A stretch of DNA of 64,000 bases from Neomoorella thermoacetica (GTDB lineage Bacteria; Bacillota; DSM-521; Neomoorellales; Neomoorellaceae), in assembly GCF_001875325.1 (NCBI RefSeq), contig NZ_MDDC01000002.1, forward strand, positions 1 through 64,000. The letters run 5' to 3'. Both the position numbers and the translations under genes were made by a program. Under the pieces are notes generated by a model. It saw only the letters and a list, made by a program, of their open reading frames with translations. It did not search any database and was not told the origin of the DNA. Below, in pieces: positions 8,509 through 17,330 of the stretch; within the stretch, counting starts at the first letter, position 1, and each line of letters starts with the position of its first letter.

Positions 8509-8537
8509 TTGACAGGGCAGGAGCTTTAACTTATACT
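8509..8537 (+). promoter_or_regulatory. Consensus sigma-A promoter upstream of the triple-HTH gene
   Basis: TTGACA (8509-8514), 17-base spacer, TATACT (8532-8537). The leader to the start codon at 8591 is about 47 bases. Confidence 0.75.
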
Positions 8538-8590
8538 CGATTTAAAAATACTATAGTAGACTTAAGCCATGGCCCAGAGGAGCGAAAAAA

Positions 8591-9349
8591 ATGCGCGTAT
8601 GTGGTAAACGTATCCGGGAACTGCGGGAGGAGCGCGGTTATTCCCTGCAGGACCTGGCGCAGCGGGCGGGGGTTTCGGTATCTTACTTGAGCGAAATTGA
8701 ACGGGGGGCCAAAAGGCCCTCCTTAAAAACCCTGGATAAAGTAGCCCGGGCCCTGAACCTCCCCCGGGAACAACTCATAGAAACCGGTGCTGAAGGCGAA
8801 CTGGCACCGGGTGAGAGGATCCGCCTCCTGCGGGAGCGGGCTGGCAAAAACCTGAATACCCTGGCCGAGGCTGCCGGTATCTCCGTTTCCTACTTAAGTG
8901 AAATTGAGCGGGGTAATGTTTACCCCGCTATTGATACCCTGAAAAAAATCACCGCTGCCCTGGAAGTTCCTTTGAGCTCGGTTATCGGTACCGGTGGTTC
9001 CCTGGGCCACAAATTACGCCAGGCCAGGGAAGAAAGGGGCCTTACCCAGGCCGAGTTAGCCAGGGCTGCCGGCGTCTCGGCCGGGCTTATTGGCCAGATC
9101 GAGCAGGGTAAAGTACAGCCATCCTTAAAAACCCTGGAAAAGTTGGGGGCGGTGCTGGATATTTCACCCTGCTATTTTATCGCCGATGATGCCGGGGTTG
9201 ATGAAGTATTAAACCAGATGGGCCCCGAGTTACGCCAGTTGCTTATAGAACCCCAGGTCCAGTCAGTACTGCGGCTGATCTGCAACTGTAACGAATCCGA
9301 ACTGCGATTTATCCTCAACTTTATCCAGCTCTATAAGCGCAGCCACTAA
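8591..9349 (+). CDS. Regulator with three tandem XRE/Cro-type HTH domains
   Basis: 252 residues. Three copies of an HTH_3 domain follow one another: about residues 5-55 (RIRELREERGYSLQDLA), 77-127 (RIRLLRERAGKNLNTLA) and 138-188 (KLRQAREERGLTQAELA). Copies 1 and 2 share the recognition stretch VSYLSEIERG; copy 3 has AGLIGQIEQG. A short helical tail follows (ELRFILNFIQLYKRS). Most family members carry one HTH, so this protein may bind a multipartite operator alone. Its targets are unknown. It has its own strong promoter and is convergent with ldh, overlapping its stop by four bases. Confidence 0.85.
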   Translation: MRVCGKRIRELREERGYSLQDLAQRAGVSVSYLSEIERGAKRPSLKTLDKVARALNLPREQLIETGAEGELAPGERIRLLRERAGKNLNTLAEAAGISVSYLSEIERGNVYPAIDTLKKITAALEVPLSSVIGTGGSLGHKLRQAREERGLTQAELARAAGVSAGLIGQIEQGKVQPSLKTLEKLGAVLDISPCYFIADDAGVDEVLNQMGPELRQLLIEPQVQSVLRLICNCNESELRFILNFIQLYKRSH

Positions 9350-10299
9350 AGGCTTAGCTGGGCGATTAGTTGCTGCAGGGTGGTTGCCGAGTGTTTCAGG
9401 GCCGCCTTTTCCCTGGCCACCAGGGGAATGGCCAGGACCTTTTCCCGGCCCTCGTTCCCTACCAGGCAGGGCAGGCTCAGGGCTACCTCGCCGTCGATAC
9501 CGTAGAGGTCACGGATGACGCTCGAGATGGTGAGGACACTGTGCTCGTTACGGAGGATGCTCTCAATGATCCGGCTCAGGGCCAGGGCTACCCCGTAGGA
9601 AGTAACCCCTTTTCGCTCGATAATCTCATAGGCCGCCTCCCTGACCTGGTGGCTGATCTCTACCCGGAAGGCTTCCTCTTCCCGCGCGCCGTCCATAAGG
9701 TAGAATTCCTCCAGATCAACGCCGGCCACATTGGCCAGGCTCCAGACCGGCACCTCGGTGTCGCCGTGCTCGCCGATAACGTAAGCGTGGATATTGCGGG
9801 GATCCACACGGTAATGGCGGCTCAGGAGGTGACGGAAGCGGGCGCTGTCAAGGGCGGTGCCCGAGCCCAGGACTCTATTCTCCGGCAGGCCGGAGATCTT
9901 CCAGGCTACATAGGTAAGGATGTCTACCGGGTTGGCCACCATGAGGACGAGGGCATCAGGACAGTAGTGCAGAATCTCGGGCAGTGCCTGGCGGACAATG
10001 GCTGTATTGCGGTGGATCAGGTCCAGGCGAGTCTGCCCTGGCTGCTGGTTGGCACCGGCCGTAAAGATAACAATCCTGGAACCGGCACAGTCGGCAGGAC
10101 GGCCGGCATAAACCTCTACCGGCCGGATCAGGGTCGCCGCATGGGCGAGGTCCATGGCTTCCCCTTCGGCCTTGGCATGGTTTACGTCCACCAGTACCAT
10201 TTCCTTGACCAGGGGACTGAAGAGGAGGGCAAAGGCCGTACTTGAACCTACATAGCCGGTGCCAATAATGGCTACCTTGGCCGGACCCTGCAAACCCAT
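9346..10299 (-). CDS. ldh: L-lactate dehydrogenase
   Basis: 317 residues, the normal length. The Rossmann motif GTGYVGSSTAFALL lies at the N-terminus, GANQQPGQTRLDL provides the specificity loop (Gln as in LDH rather than the Arg of malate dehydrogenase) and the substrate-loop arginine, and IGEHGDTEVPVWS holds the catalytic histidine. It interconverts pyruvate and L-lactate with NADH in the cytoplasm. Monocistronic and convergent with the triple-HTH gene. Confidence 0.9.
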   Translation of the reverse strand: MGLQGPAKVAIIGTGYVGSSTAFALLFSPLVKEMVLVDVNHAKAEGEAMDLAHAATLIRPVEVYAGRPADCAGSRIVIFTAGANQQPGQTRLDLIHRNTAIVRQALPEILHYCPDALVLMVANPVDILTYVAWKISGLPENRVLGSGTALDSARFRHLLSRHYRVDPRNIHAYVIGEHGDTEVPVWSLANVAGVDLEEFYLMDGAREEEAFRVEISHQVREAAYEIIERKGVTSYGVALALSRIIESILRNEHSVLTISSVIRDLYGIDGEVALSLPCLVGNEGREKVLAIPLVAREKAALKHSATTLQQLIAQLSL

Positions 10300-10391
10300 A
10301 ATAAAACCACCTCCCCCTTATTCTTGGTCTCCGCCCAGCGGTTTATGCGGCGAAGTCCTGGAACTATTTTTTGCAAACGGAGCCAGGAGCA

Positions 10392-11300
10392 ATGAATATC
10401 AACCATTTAATTACCTTCATTACAACCGTCGAAAAGGGAACCCTGTCGGCGGCGGCCGAAGAACTGTACCTGACCCAGCCGGCGGTGAGCAAGCAACTCC
10501 AGGCCCTAGAAGACTACTTCGGCCTGCGCCTCCTGGAGCGCCGCGGCCGGGAAGTGCGGCTGACGGCCGCCGGGGAGATCTGCTACCGCCACGCCAGGAT
10601 AATCGCCAGCCATCTAAAGCAAACCCGGCGGGAACTGGCGGAGCTAACCCAGCTGGTGCGGGGCCGTCTCCTCCTGGGCGCCAGTACCACCCCCGGGCAG
10701 TATATCTTGCCCCGGCTGATAGGTGCCTTTCGCCGGGAATACCCCCGGGTGGAGGTTATCCTGACCATCGCCGACACCCAGGAAGTGGTGCAGCGCCTCC
10801 AGGAGGGCGAGATTGATCTGGGGGTGGTCGGCGCTGCCGGCGGCCGGGGAAAGAATCTTTCTTACAGCCGCCTGGCGGGGGATGAACTGGTACTTATAGT
10901 CCCGCCGGGGCACCGCCTGGCAGGCGCAGCTGCCATATCCCCCGGGGAGCTCAAGGGAGAACCCCTGGTCTGGCGGGAATCCGGTTCCGGGACCCGCAGG
11001 GTGGTAGAGGAGCGCCTGGCGGCGGCGGGTTTTACCGTCGACCCGGAGCAAATCGTTATGGAACTGGGCAGTACGGAAGCCATTGTCAGCGCCGTGGAGG
11101 CCGGCCTGGGCATCTCCCTGGTTACCTCCTGGGCGGTGGAAAAGAGCGTCAAGCTGGGGCGCTTGGCAGTCGTCACCCTGCAGGGCGTAGACTTAAAAAG
11201 GGACCTGTACCTGGTCCGGCGCCGTCAACCTTTAAGCCCGGCTGCCGAAGCCTTTGTCAATTTCGCAGCCGGCCACCAGCCCCGGCCGCTGGTATCTTGA
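10392..11300 (+). CDS. LysR-family transcriptional regulator
   Basis: 302 residues. An N-terminal winged HTH (LSAAAEELYLTQPAVSKQLQ) is followed by a periplasmic-binding-protein-like effector domain (GRLLLGASTTPGQYILPRLI onward). The overall sequence resembles CysB/CbbR/YeiE-type members, some of which accompany selenium or sulfur metabolism; that link is only a guess here. ATG 10392 has CCAGGAGCA upstream. The promoter of the molybdenum operon overlaps its stop codon. Confidence 0.85.
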   Translation: MNINHLITFITTVEKGTLSAAAEELYLTQPAVSKQLQALEDYFGLRLLERRGREVRLTAAGEICYRHARIIASHLKQTRRELAELTQLVRGRLLLGASTTPGQYILPRLIGAFRREYPRVEVILTIADTQEVVQRLQEGEIDLGVVGAAGGRGKNLSYSRLAGDELVLIVPPGHRLAGAAAISPGELKGEPLVWRESGSGTRRVVEERLAAAGFTVDPEQIVMELGSTEAIVSAVEAGLGISLVTSWAVEKSVKLGRLAVVTLQGVDLKRDLYLVRRRQPLSPAAEAFVNFAAGHQPRPLVS

Positions 11301-11325
11301 CGCCAGGCCGGGAAACAGGTATTAT
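11297..11325 (+). promoter_or_regulatory. Promoter for the Moco riboswitch / mod operon
   Basis: TTGACG (11297-11302), 17-base spacer, TATTAT (11320-11325), followed by the riboswitch about 30 bases on. It overlaps the end of the LysR gene. Confidence 0.65.
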
Positions 11326-11354
11326 TAATTTAAATTGAAACTTAAATTGAATAG

Positions 11355-11471
11355 TCATCTCCGAGCCGGTGCTGCCTAAGGGCTGTTGCCTATGGAACAC
11401 CGGCCTGGGTTTCGGACCCACGGGGTAGGCCGGGAAACGGGCCTGCCTCCCTTTGCTCGGAAAGGAGATTC
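11355..11471 (+). ncRNA. Moco (molybdenum/tungsten cofactor) riboswitch
   Basis: The closing helix pairs ATCTCC (11357-11362) with GGAGAT (11464-11469). Inside are CCGAGCCGGTGCTGCC, GGCTGTTGCCTATGGAACA and the terminal CCTCCCTTTGCTCGGAAAGG, which match the conserved blocks of the Moco RNA motif. The element lies upstream of modABC-mobA-moeA-mobB, the expected regulon for a sensor of molybdopterin cofactor. A rho-independent terminator follows at 11493, which suggests cofactor-dependent termination. Confidence 0.85.
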
Positions 11472-11492
11472 CACATGGCTTCTGGACGACGA

Positions 11493-11526
11493 AGTCCCGG
11501 TATCCTTTGCGAGCCGGGCTTTTTTA
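11493..11526 (+). terminator. Riboswitch expression-platform terminator
   Basis: CCCGG (11496-11500) pairs with CCGGG (11514-11518), helped by AG/CT outside, and is followed by CTTTTTTA. Its position 25 bases after the Moco aptamer fits premature termination of the mod operon. The leader from 11527 to 11754 has further GC-rich hairpins but no gene I can support. Confidence 0.65.
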
Positions 11527-11754
11527 TTTACCCCGGCTGCGCCCGGGGGCCGTAATGGCGATTTTCGGGAAGGAGCCCCTCATGGTGGCTGGCGCCCCCG
11601 CCAGCGAACAATGAAAATGTAGGCTGAGCAAGGCTGAGCCAAGTTTGCTGGCCGGGAAACACGGAGGCCGGAGCCTGCGCCTTCCATCCCAGAGCATACA
11701 TGCCGATAAATAACCCTTTTCCCCAGAAATCCATTTTCGGAGGAGGCCAAGATT

Positions 11755-12591
11755 ATGAAATTACGGCGCGCATCGATATTAATAGCGAGTACCCTGATTG
11801 CCGCCCTGGCCCTGGCCGGGTGTCGCCAGGCCGGGGCCGGGCAGCCCCAGTTAGACCAGAACCGGGGGCAACAACCTGAAGGGCAGCTGGTGGTCTTTGC
11901 CGCAGCCTCCCTGACGGACGCCTTTGGTGAGATCGGCCGGGCCTTCGAGGAATCCCACCCGGGCGTTACGGTCAAATTTAATTTCGGCGGTTCCCAGCAA
12001 CTGCGGACCCAGATCGAGCAGGGCATGAGCGCCGATATCTTTGCCTCGGCCGACCAAAAATATATGCAGGAACTGGTCGACAAGGGTCTGATGGAACAAC
12101 CGCGGGATTTCACCGCCAACACCCTGACCATCATCGTCCCTAAAAATAACCCGGCCGGTATCCAAAGCGCAGCCGACCTGGCCAACAAAGGGAAACTGGT
12201 CCTGGCGGCACCGGACGTTCCCATAGGCAAATACAGCCGCCGGGCCCTGGAGAACCTCGCCGCCCTCTACGGGCCTGATTTTCCCAAACAGGTGGAAAAA
12301 AGGGTTGTTTCCCAGGAGACCAACGTGCGCCAGGTGGTGGCCAAGGTGGCCCTGGGAGAAGCCGATGCCGGCATCGTCTATGTCACCGACATCAGTTCTT
12401 CTTACCGGGATAAGCTGGCGACCATACCCTTTCCCCCGGAGGCCAATGTCCGGGCCACCTACCCCATAGCTGTAGTTAAGGGTTCCAAGCAGGCCGGACT
12501 GGCCCGGGAGCTGGTGAACCTGATCCTGAGCCCCGAAGGCCAGAAAATCCTGGCCAAATATGGCTTTTTGCCTGTTAAAGAGGGAAGTTAG
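11755..12591 (+). CDS. modA: Molybdate ABC transporter, substrate-binding lipoprotein
   Basis: 278 residues. The signal ends in a lipobox (LALAGC), so it is probably a lipoprotein on the outer face of the membrane. The mature part begins LVVFAAASLTDAFGEIG, the oxyanion-binding opening of ModA, and carries FNFGGSQQLRTQIEQG, ADIFASAD and DAGIVYVTDI, all typical of the family. It captures molybdate or tungstate for ModBC. GGAGGAGG lies upstream of the ATG. First gene of the molybdenum operon behind the Moco riboswitch. Confidence 0.93.
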   Translation: MKLRRASILIASTLIAALALAGCRQAGAGQPQLDQNRGQQPEGQLVVFAAASLTDAFGEIGRAFEESHPGVTVKFNFGGSQQLRTQIEQGMSADIFASADQKYMQELVDKGLMEQPRDFTANTLTIIVPKNNPAGIQSAADLANKGKLVLAAPDVPIGKYSRRALENLAALYGPDFPKQVEKRVVSQETNVRQVVAKVALGEADAGIVYVTDISSSYRDKLATIPFPPEANVRATYPIAVVKGSKQAGLARELVNLILSPEGQKILAKYGFLPVKEGS

Positions 12592-12614
12592 AACCCTATT
12601 TCCGGAGGAGCCCG

Positions 12615-13406
12615 GTGAAACGCCTGACCTTCCTGCCGGCCCTGGCCGGCCTTGTTTTCATACTTTATATTGTCCTGCCGGTGGTCAGCATCTTCCTGAA
12701 CATCAACTGGTCCCGGTTCGGAACCACCGTCAGGTTGCCGGTGGTCCTGCAGGCCCTGCAACTCAGCGGCCTGACAACCCTGGTAGCCACCGCGGTGACT
12801 ATTCTCCTGGGTACGCCCCTGGCCTATTTTCTGGCCCGGCGCAGCTTTCCCGGCCGGGAGGTTCTCGATACCCTCCTGGACCTGCCCCTGGTGCTGCCCC
12901 CGGCTGTAGCCGGGGTGGCCCTCCTTATGGCTTTCGGCCGGCGCGGCCTCATGGGATCCCTGCTGGCCGGGTGGGGGATCTCCCTGCCCTTTACCACCGT
13001 GGCCGTCATCCTTGCCCAGGTCTTTGTCGGCGCTCCCTTCTTTTTAAAGACGGCCCGGAACGGTTTCGCCGCGGTGGATACCTCCCTGGAGGCCATATCC
13101 TTGACCCTCGGCAAAACGCCCCGCCAGACCTTCTTCCGGGTGACTCTGCCCCTGGCTTTCCCGGCCCTGTTCAACGGGGCCATTATGACCTGGGCCCGCG
13201 CCCTGGGGGAATTCGGTGCCACAATCATGTTCGCCGGCAATATGCCGGGGATTACCCAGACCCTGCCCCTGGCCATTTATATGGCCATGGACAGCAACCT
13301 GGAGGCGGCCCTGGTAATGGCCGCCCTCATGGTCCTGGTATCCTTTGCCGTGCTTCTGGCGGTAAAGAAGGTTGCCCCGGGAGGTGACGGCCATCCTTTC
13401 CCTTAA
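12615..13406 (+). CDS. modB: Molybdate ABC transporter permease
   Basis: 263 residues with about five or six membrane segments. The cytoplasmic loop motif that docks with the ATPase is present (SLEAISLTLGKTPRQTFFRV, then LPLAFPALFNGAIM with ARALGEFGATIMF). It forms the channel for the oxyanion delivered by ModA. GGAGGAGCCCG precedes the GTG start. The 3' end overlaps the start of modC. Confidence 0.93.
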   Translation: MKRLTFLPALAGLVFILYIVLPVVSIFLNINWSRFGTTVRLPVVLQALQLSGLTTLVATAVTILLGTPLAYFLARRSFPGREVLDTLLDLPLVLPPAVAGVALLMAFGRRGLMGSLLAGWGISLPFTTVAVILAQVFVGAPFFLKTARNGFAAVDTSLEAISLTLGKTPRQTFFRVTLPLAFPALFNGAIMTWARALGEFGATIMFAGNMPGITQTLPLAIYMAMDSNLEAALVMAALMVLVSFAVLLAVKKVAPGGDGHPFP

Positions 13407-14496
13407 TGTCCACAAAACCAGAGGTGATTTTTACCTCCAGGTCGCTTTAACAATGGGCGAAGAGGTCCTGGTAATCCTGGGGCCTTCCGGGGCCGGCAAG
13501 TCAACCATCCTGAATATGATTGCCGGCCTGGTGACTCCCGACGGCGGCAGCATAATCTGCCGGGATAAGGTTTTTTTCCGCCAAGAAAGGGGGCAGAAGC
13601 GGGTCAACCTGCCGCCCTACCGCCGGGGCACCGGTTACTGCCTGCAGCACCCCGGCCTCTTTCCCCACCTGGATGTAAGTCACAATATAACCTACGGGGC
13701 GCCGGCCGGCCTGGACCCGGGGGAGAGGAGGGCGCGCCTGCAGGAACTCCTAGCGCTCCTGCGCCTGCAGGGTTTGGAGCATCGCCGCCCCCGCGAGCTT
13801 TCCGGCGGCCAGCAACAGCGGGTCGCCCTGGCGCGGGCCCTTTTCAGCCGGCCGCAGCTGCTCCTTTTGGATGAGCCCTTTGCCGCCCTGGACAACCTCA
13901 TCCGGGCCAGGCTGCGCTATGACCTGCTAAACGTGCGCCGCTCATTGCGCGTCCCCATGATCCTGGTGACCCATGACCTGGAAGAAGCCTATATGCTGGG
14001 AGACCGGATAGCCGTTATGGATAACGGGCGGTTGCTCCAGATCGGCAGCCGGGAGGAAGTCTTTTACCATCCTGCCGACCGCCGGGTGGCGCGGTTTGTC
14101 GGCTTCCGCAACATCTGGACCGGCCGGGTCCTGGCCGCCGACAGGGAAGGAGATACCCTCCGGGTGGCCGGGGAGAAATTCCAGGCCCAGCTGCCCTATG
14201 CTCCCCTGGAGCCAGGTCGGCAGGTGGTCTTTGGCATCCGGCCGGAGGATGTTATGCTCATCCGCCCCGGGCGCATCTTAGGCCGGCCGGTGCGGGAGAA
14301 TGTTTTTCAGGTAGAAGTGACGGCCATAGTACCCGAAGTCCATACCTGCCGCGTCTTTTTACGGCTGGCTCAAAGCACGGCCTATGATATTGAAATGCTG
14401 CTGCCGCGCCATGTCTATCAGAGGGAAAAGATAACCCCGGGGGATCGTATTATGGTGTCTTTAAAGAAAGAAGCCCTGCATTTGTTGCCAGGATGA
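13372..14496 (+). CDS. modC: Molybdate ABC transporter ATPase
   Basis: About 374 residues. Walker A is GPSGAGKSTIL, the signature is LSGGQQQRVALARAL, Walker B is LLLLDEPFAALD, and the switch histidine is in LVTHDLEEA. A C-terminal TOBE/MOP-like domain (from about residue 245) includes FGIRPEDVMLI and would sense oxyanion. The start is uncertain: TTG 13372 or GTG 13384; both overlap modB, so the genes are translationally coupled. It powers uptake through ModB. Confidence 0.9.
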   Translation: MPREVTAILSLNVHKTRGDFYLQVALTMGEEVLVILGPSGAGKSTILNMIAGLVTPDGGSIICRDKVFFRQERGQKRVNLPPYRRGTGYCLQHPGLFPHLDVSHNITYGAPAGLDPGERRARLQELLALLRLQGLEHRRPRELSGGQQQRVALARALFSRPQLLLLDEPFAALDNLIRARLRYDLLNVRRSLRVPMILVTHDLEEAYMLGDRIAVMDNGRLLQIGSREEVFYHPADRRVARFVGFRNIWTGRVLAADREGDTLRVAGEKFQAQLPYAPLEPGRQVVFGIRPEDVMLIRPGRILGRPVRENVFQVEVTAIVPEVHTCRVFLRLAQSTAYDIEMLLPRHVYQREKITPGDRIMVSLKKEALHLLPG

Positions 14497-14673
14497 TTCC
14501 GCTTCTTTATCCGTCGTTTTGCTCGCCCCCGTCCTTGCGGGGCGGTCTATAGCCCGGCCCGGAGGCTCTATTTTCATCCACGGATAGTACCCTCGCTAGA
14601 GTAGGGGTGCCTTGTACTCCCGGCGGAGATTAAGTATAATCACAGCATAAAAGCAATTAGAACTGTAAAAGGG

Positions 14674-15306
14674 ATGACCGGGAAGGTGCCTGCTAACCTG
14701 CCGCCGGCAGGGGGGATCGTCCTGGCCGGGGGGAAGAGCACCCGCATGGGCACCAACAAAGCCCTGCTGCCCCTGCGGGAAAGAACACTCCTGGCCACGG
14801 TGGTAACCGCCCTGCGGCCCCTATTCAACGAGATAATCGTAGTAACCAATACCCCGGAGTTGTACCGGGATTTAGAGGTGCTCCTTGTTACGGACGTCAT
14901 TCCGGGACGGGGGCCTTTAAGCGGTATCCATGCCGGGCTCCTGGCTTCCCCTTACTGGTATAATTTTATCGTGGCCTGCGATATGCCCTTCCTGGCAACG
15001 GACTTTATCAACTACCTCCTGGGCCAGGCCCCGGGTTATGACGCCGTTGTCCCCCGGCGGGGCAAGTACCTGCAACCCCTGCATGCCGTCTATTCCCAGG
15101 GGTGCCTGGCGGCCATCGAAGCCTGCCTGCAAAGGCAAGAATACCAGGCCTTTGCCTTTTACCCCGGGGTCAGGGTGCGGTACGTGGACGTCGACCGGCT
15201 GGAGGTAAAAGGGGTTAACGATCCGGAAAAAATCTTTTTTAATATTAACACCCCGGCCGACCTGGAAAGGGCGCGCCGCATATTTAAGGAAGATCGCTAT
15301 GACTGA
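14674..15306 (+). CDS. mobA: Molybdenum cofactor guanylyltransferase
   Basis: 210 residues. The nucleotide-binding signature LAGGKSTRMGTNKALLPL is near the N-terminus and ACDMPFLATDFINYL holds the metal-binding aspartate. MobA transfers GMP from GTP to molybdopterin to give the bis-MGD form used by formate dehydrogenases and related enzymes. It follows modC after a 177-base gap holding GC-rich hairpins, and overlaps moeA by eight bases. Confidence 0.92.
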   Translation: MTGKVPANLPPAGGIVLAGGKSTRMGTNKALLPLRERTLLATVVTALRPLFNEIIVVTNTPELYRDLEVLLVTDVIPGRGPLSGIHAGLLASPYWYNFIVACDMPFLATDFINYLLGQAPGYDAVVPRRGKYLQPLHAVYSQGCLAAIEACLQRQEYQAFAFYPGVRVRYVDVDRLEVKGVNDPEKIFFNINTPADLERARRIFKEDRYD

Positions 15307-16648
15307 AGCAACCCCACCCCTGAGCCTGGAGGAAGGCCGGGAACTCCTCCTGGCCGGGTTAAAACCGGTGGGAAGGGTGAAAATAAGACTGGCAGAGGCT
15401 CCGGGCCGCATCCTGGCGGAACCGGTGGTGGCGCCGCGCTCCTTCCCGCCCTTTCCCCGTTCCCTGGTGGACGGTTACGCCCTGGGGCCGCCCCTGAACA
15501 GCCCCGAAGCACCGGGCGCCGGGGGATCGGGAAAGACTTACCGGGTGGTGGCCACGGTAGCGGCAGGCAACTGCCCGGATGTCACCCTGAGACCGGGCAG
15601 GGCGGCGGTTATTTTTACCGGCGCCCGGCCCCCGGAAGGCACGGTGACTGTTATTTCCGGAGAACTGGCGGAGCGCCGGGGAGACCTGGTCGTAGTGCCG
15701 GAGCTACCCCGGGGCAGGTTCCTGGAAGCTGCCGGGGCGGAGGTGGCGGCCGGGGAAAGGGTCCTGGCCGCCGGCACTGAACTGGGACCGGCGGAAATCG
15801 GCCTCCTGGCCGCCCTGGGCCTTACGGAAATAACCGTCTACCGGAGGCCCCGGGTGGTCCTGGCGGCCAGCGGCAGCGAGTTGATGGAACTGCTTGGCCC
15901 GGGGGGAGACTGCCCCGGTGGCCGGCAGGCAGGCGGCGAGGTGGTAAGCCCTGGTGCCGGCCAGGTTCTAGCACCCGGGCCTCGCATTTATAATAGTAAT
16001 TTCTATGCCCTGGCGGCAGCCGCCCGCCGCGACGGCGCCCGGGTAATCCCCCTCGGGCCCCTGGCCGACGAACTGGTAGAACAGGTAGAGGCCTACCGGA
16101 AAGCCCTGGAGGAGGGCGATATACTTCTAACTACCGGTGGAGCCGGCGGCAGCACCCGTGACCTGACGGCGGCGGCCTTTACCGGCGCCGGGGGAGAAAT
16201 CCTCTTTACGGCAATCCGGATGCGCCCCGGCCGGCGGGTGATAGCCGCCCGCAGGAGAGATAAATTATTCCTGGGCCTGCCGGGCAACCCGCCGGCAGCC
16301 CTGGTGGCTTACTACCTCCTGGCGGCGCCGGTGATCCGCGCCCTGGGGGGGAGGGAAGTCCTGCCGGCAACCTTCCCCGCAGTGCTGACGGCAGCCGTAG
16401 ACAAACCGAGGCCCGAACGGGCCTTTATCTGGGCCCGGGCCTGGCCCGGTACGACCGGCTGGCAGGTAGCGCCCCTGCCCCGTCTTCCGGGGGGCATTCG
16501 TGCCGCCATTGGAGCCAACGCCCTCATTGACCTCCCCGCCGGCCTGGCACCCGGAGCCGGGGAAGAGGTAAGGGTGGTTCTGCTCGCTGCCCGGGGTTCA
16601 CAAAAAGGCCCGCCTGATGCTAAGCAGATTGAGGGGGTACAATCATGA
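15299..16648 (+). CDS. moeA: Molybdopterin molybdenumtransferase
   Basis: 449 residues, a little longer than usual. The order matches MoeA: FPRSLVDGYAL at the active-site entrance, AAVIFTGARPPEGTVTVI, the MoCF-type core ILLTTGGAGGSTRDLT, and FLGLPGNPPAALVAYYLL near the C-terminus. It inserts molybdate (or tungstate) into adenylylated molybdopterin. An insertion rich in Gly and Pro sits around residues 200-225. It overlaps mobA and mobB by a few bases. Confidence 0.92.
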   Translation: MTEATPPLSLEEGRELLLAGLKPVGRVKIRLAEAPGRILAEPVVAPRSFPPFPRSLVDGYALGPPLNSPEAPGAGGSGKTYRVVATVAAGNCPDVTLRPGRAAVIFTGARPPEGTVTVISGELAERRGDLVVVPELPRGRFLEAAGAEVAAGERVLAAGTELGPAEIGLLAALGLTEITVYRRPRVVLAASGSELMELLGPGGDCPGGRQAGGEVVSPGAGQVLAPGPRIYNSNFYALAAAARRDGARVIPLGPLADELVEQVEAYRKALEEGDILLTTGGAGGSTRDLTAAAFTGAGGEILFTAIRMRPGRRVIAARRRDKLFLGLPGNPPAALVAYYLLAAPVIRALGGREVLPATFPAVLTAAVDKPRPERAFIWARAWPGTTGWQVAPLPRLPGGIRAAIGANALIDLPAGLAPGAGEEVRVVLLAARGSQKGPPDAKQIEGVQS

Positions 16649-17181
16649 GCCATTCCCAAGAAAAGCGGATCCCGGTTATCTCTGTTGTCGGGAAGTCGGA
16701 CGCCGGCAAGACGACCCTGCTGATCAAGCTTCTGCCGGAATTGAAACGGCGGGGTTACCGGGTGGCGACCATCAAGCACGATACCCACGGCTTTGATATC
16801 GACCGGCCCGGTAAAGATACCTGGCGCCATGCCGAGGCCGGTGCTGATGTGGTGGTCATCTCTTCGCCTGCGAAGATGGCCCTCATCGAAAAGGTAGAAA
16901 GGGAAATGCCCCTGGACGCCATAGCCGAACGGATTCAAAACGTCGATCTCATCATTACCGAGGGGTATAAGCGCGGGGATAAGCCCAAGATCGAGGTTCA
17001 CCGGGCGGCCGTCGGCGGGGAACTCCTCTGCGGGCCGGAAGAACTCCTGGCCGTGGCCACCGATGAGCCCCTGGACATAGACGCTCCCTGCTATGACCTT
17101 GACGACGCTGCCGGCCTGGTAGACCTGATTGAGGCCAGGGTCCTGGCACCGGCAGGACTGGCGCGGCCGGGGGGCCGCTAA
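16645..17181 (+). CDS. mobB: Molybdopterin-guanine dinucleotide adaptor (GTP-binding)
   Basis: 178 residues. Walker A is GKSDAGKTTLLIKLL and the family motif IKHDTHGFDIDRPGKDTWRH follows, with IITEGYKRGDKPKIEVHR further on. MobB binds GTP and assists MobA or the loading of MGD into target enzymes. Last gene of the molybdenum block; its ATGA start overlaps the moeA stop. Confidence 0.92.
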   Translation: MSHSQEKRIPVISVVGKSDAGKTTLLIKLLPELKRRGYRVATIKHDTHGFDIDRPGKDTWRHAEAGADVVVISSPAKMALIEKVEREMPLDAIAERIQNVDLIITEGYKRGDKPKIEVHRAAVGGELLCGPEELLAVATDEPLDIDAPCYDLDDAAGLVDLIEARVLAPAGLARPGGR

Positions 17182-17330
17182 ACCCGTCTGCCGGCACGAC
17201 GGGCTTTCCTGCCGGGCGATGGCCGCCCGAACTGCACCCCGGACTTTCAGGAAGACCGGCATACCTGCTAACCTTTTACTCCGGGGGCAGTATATTATAT
17301 AATAATTTGCAAAAACGTGGGGGGCAGAGG

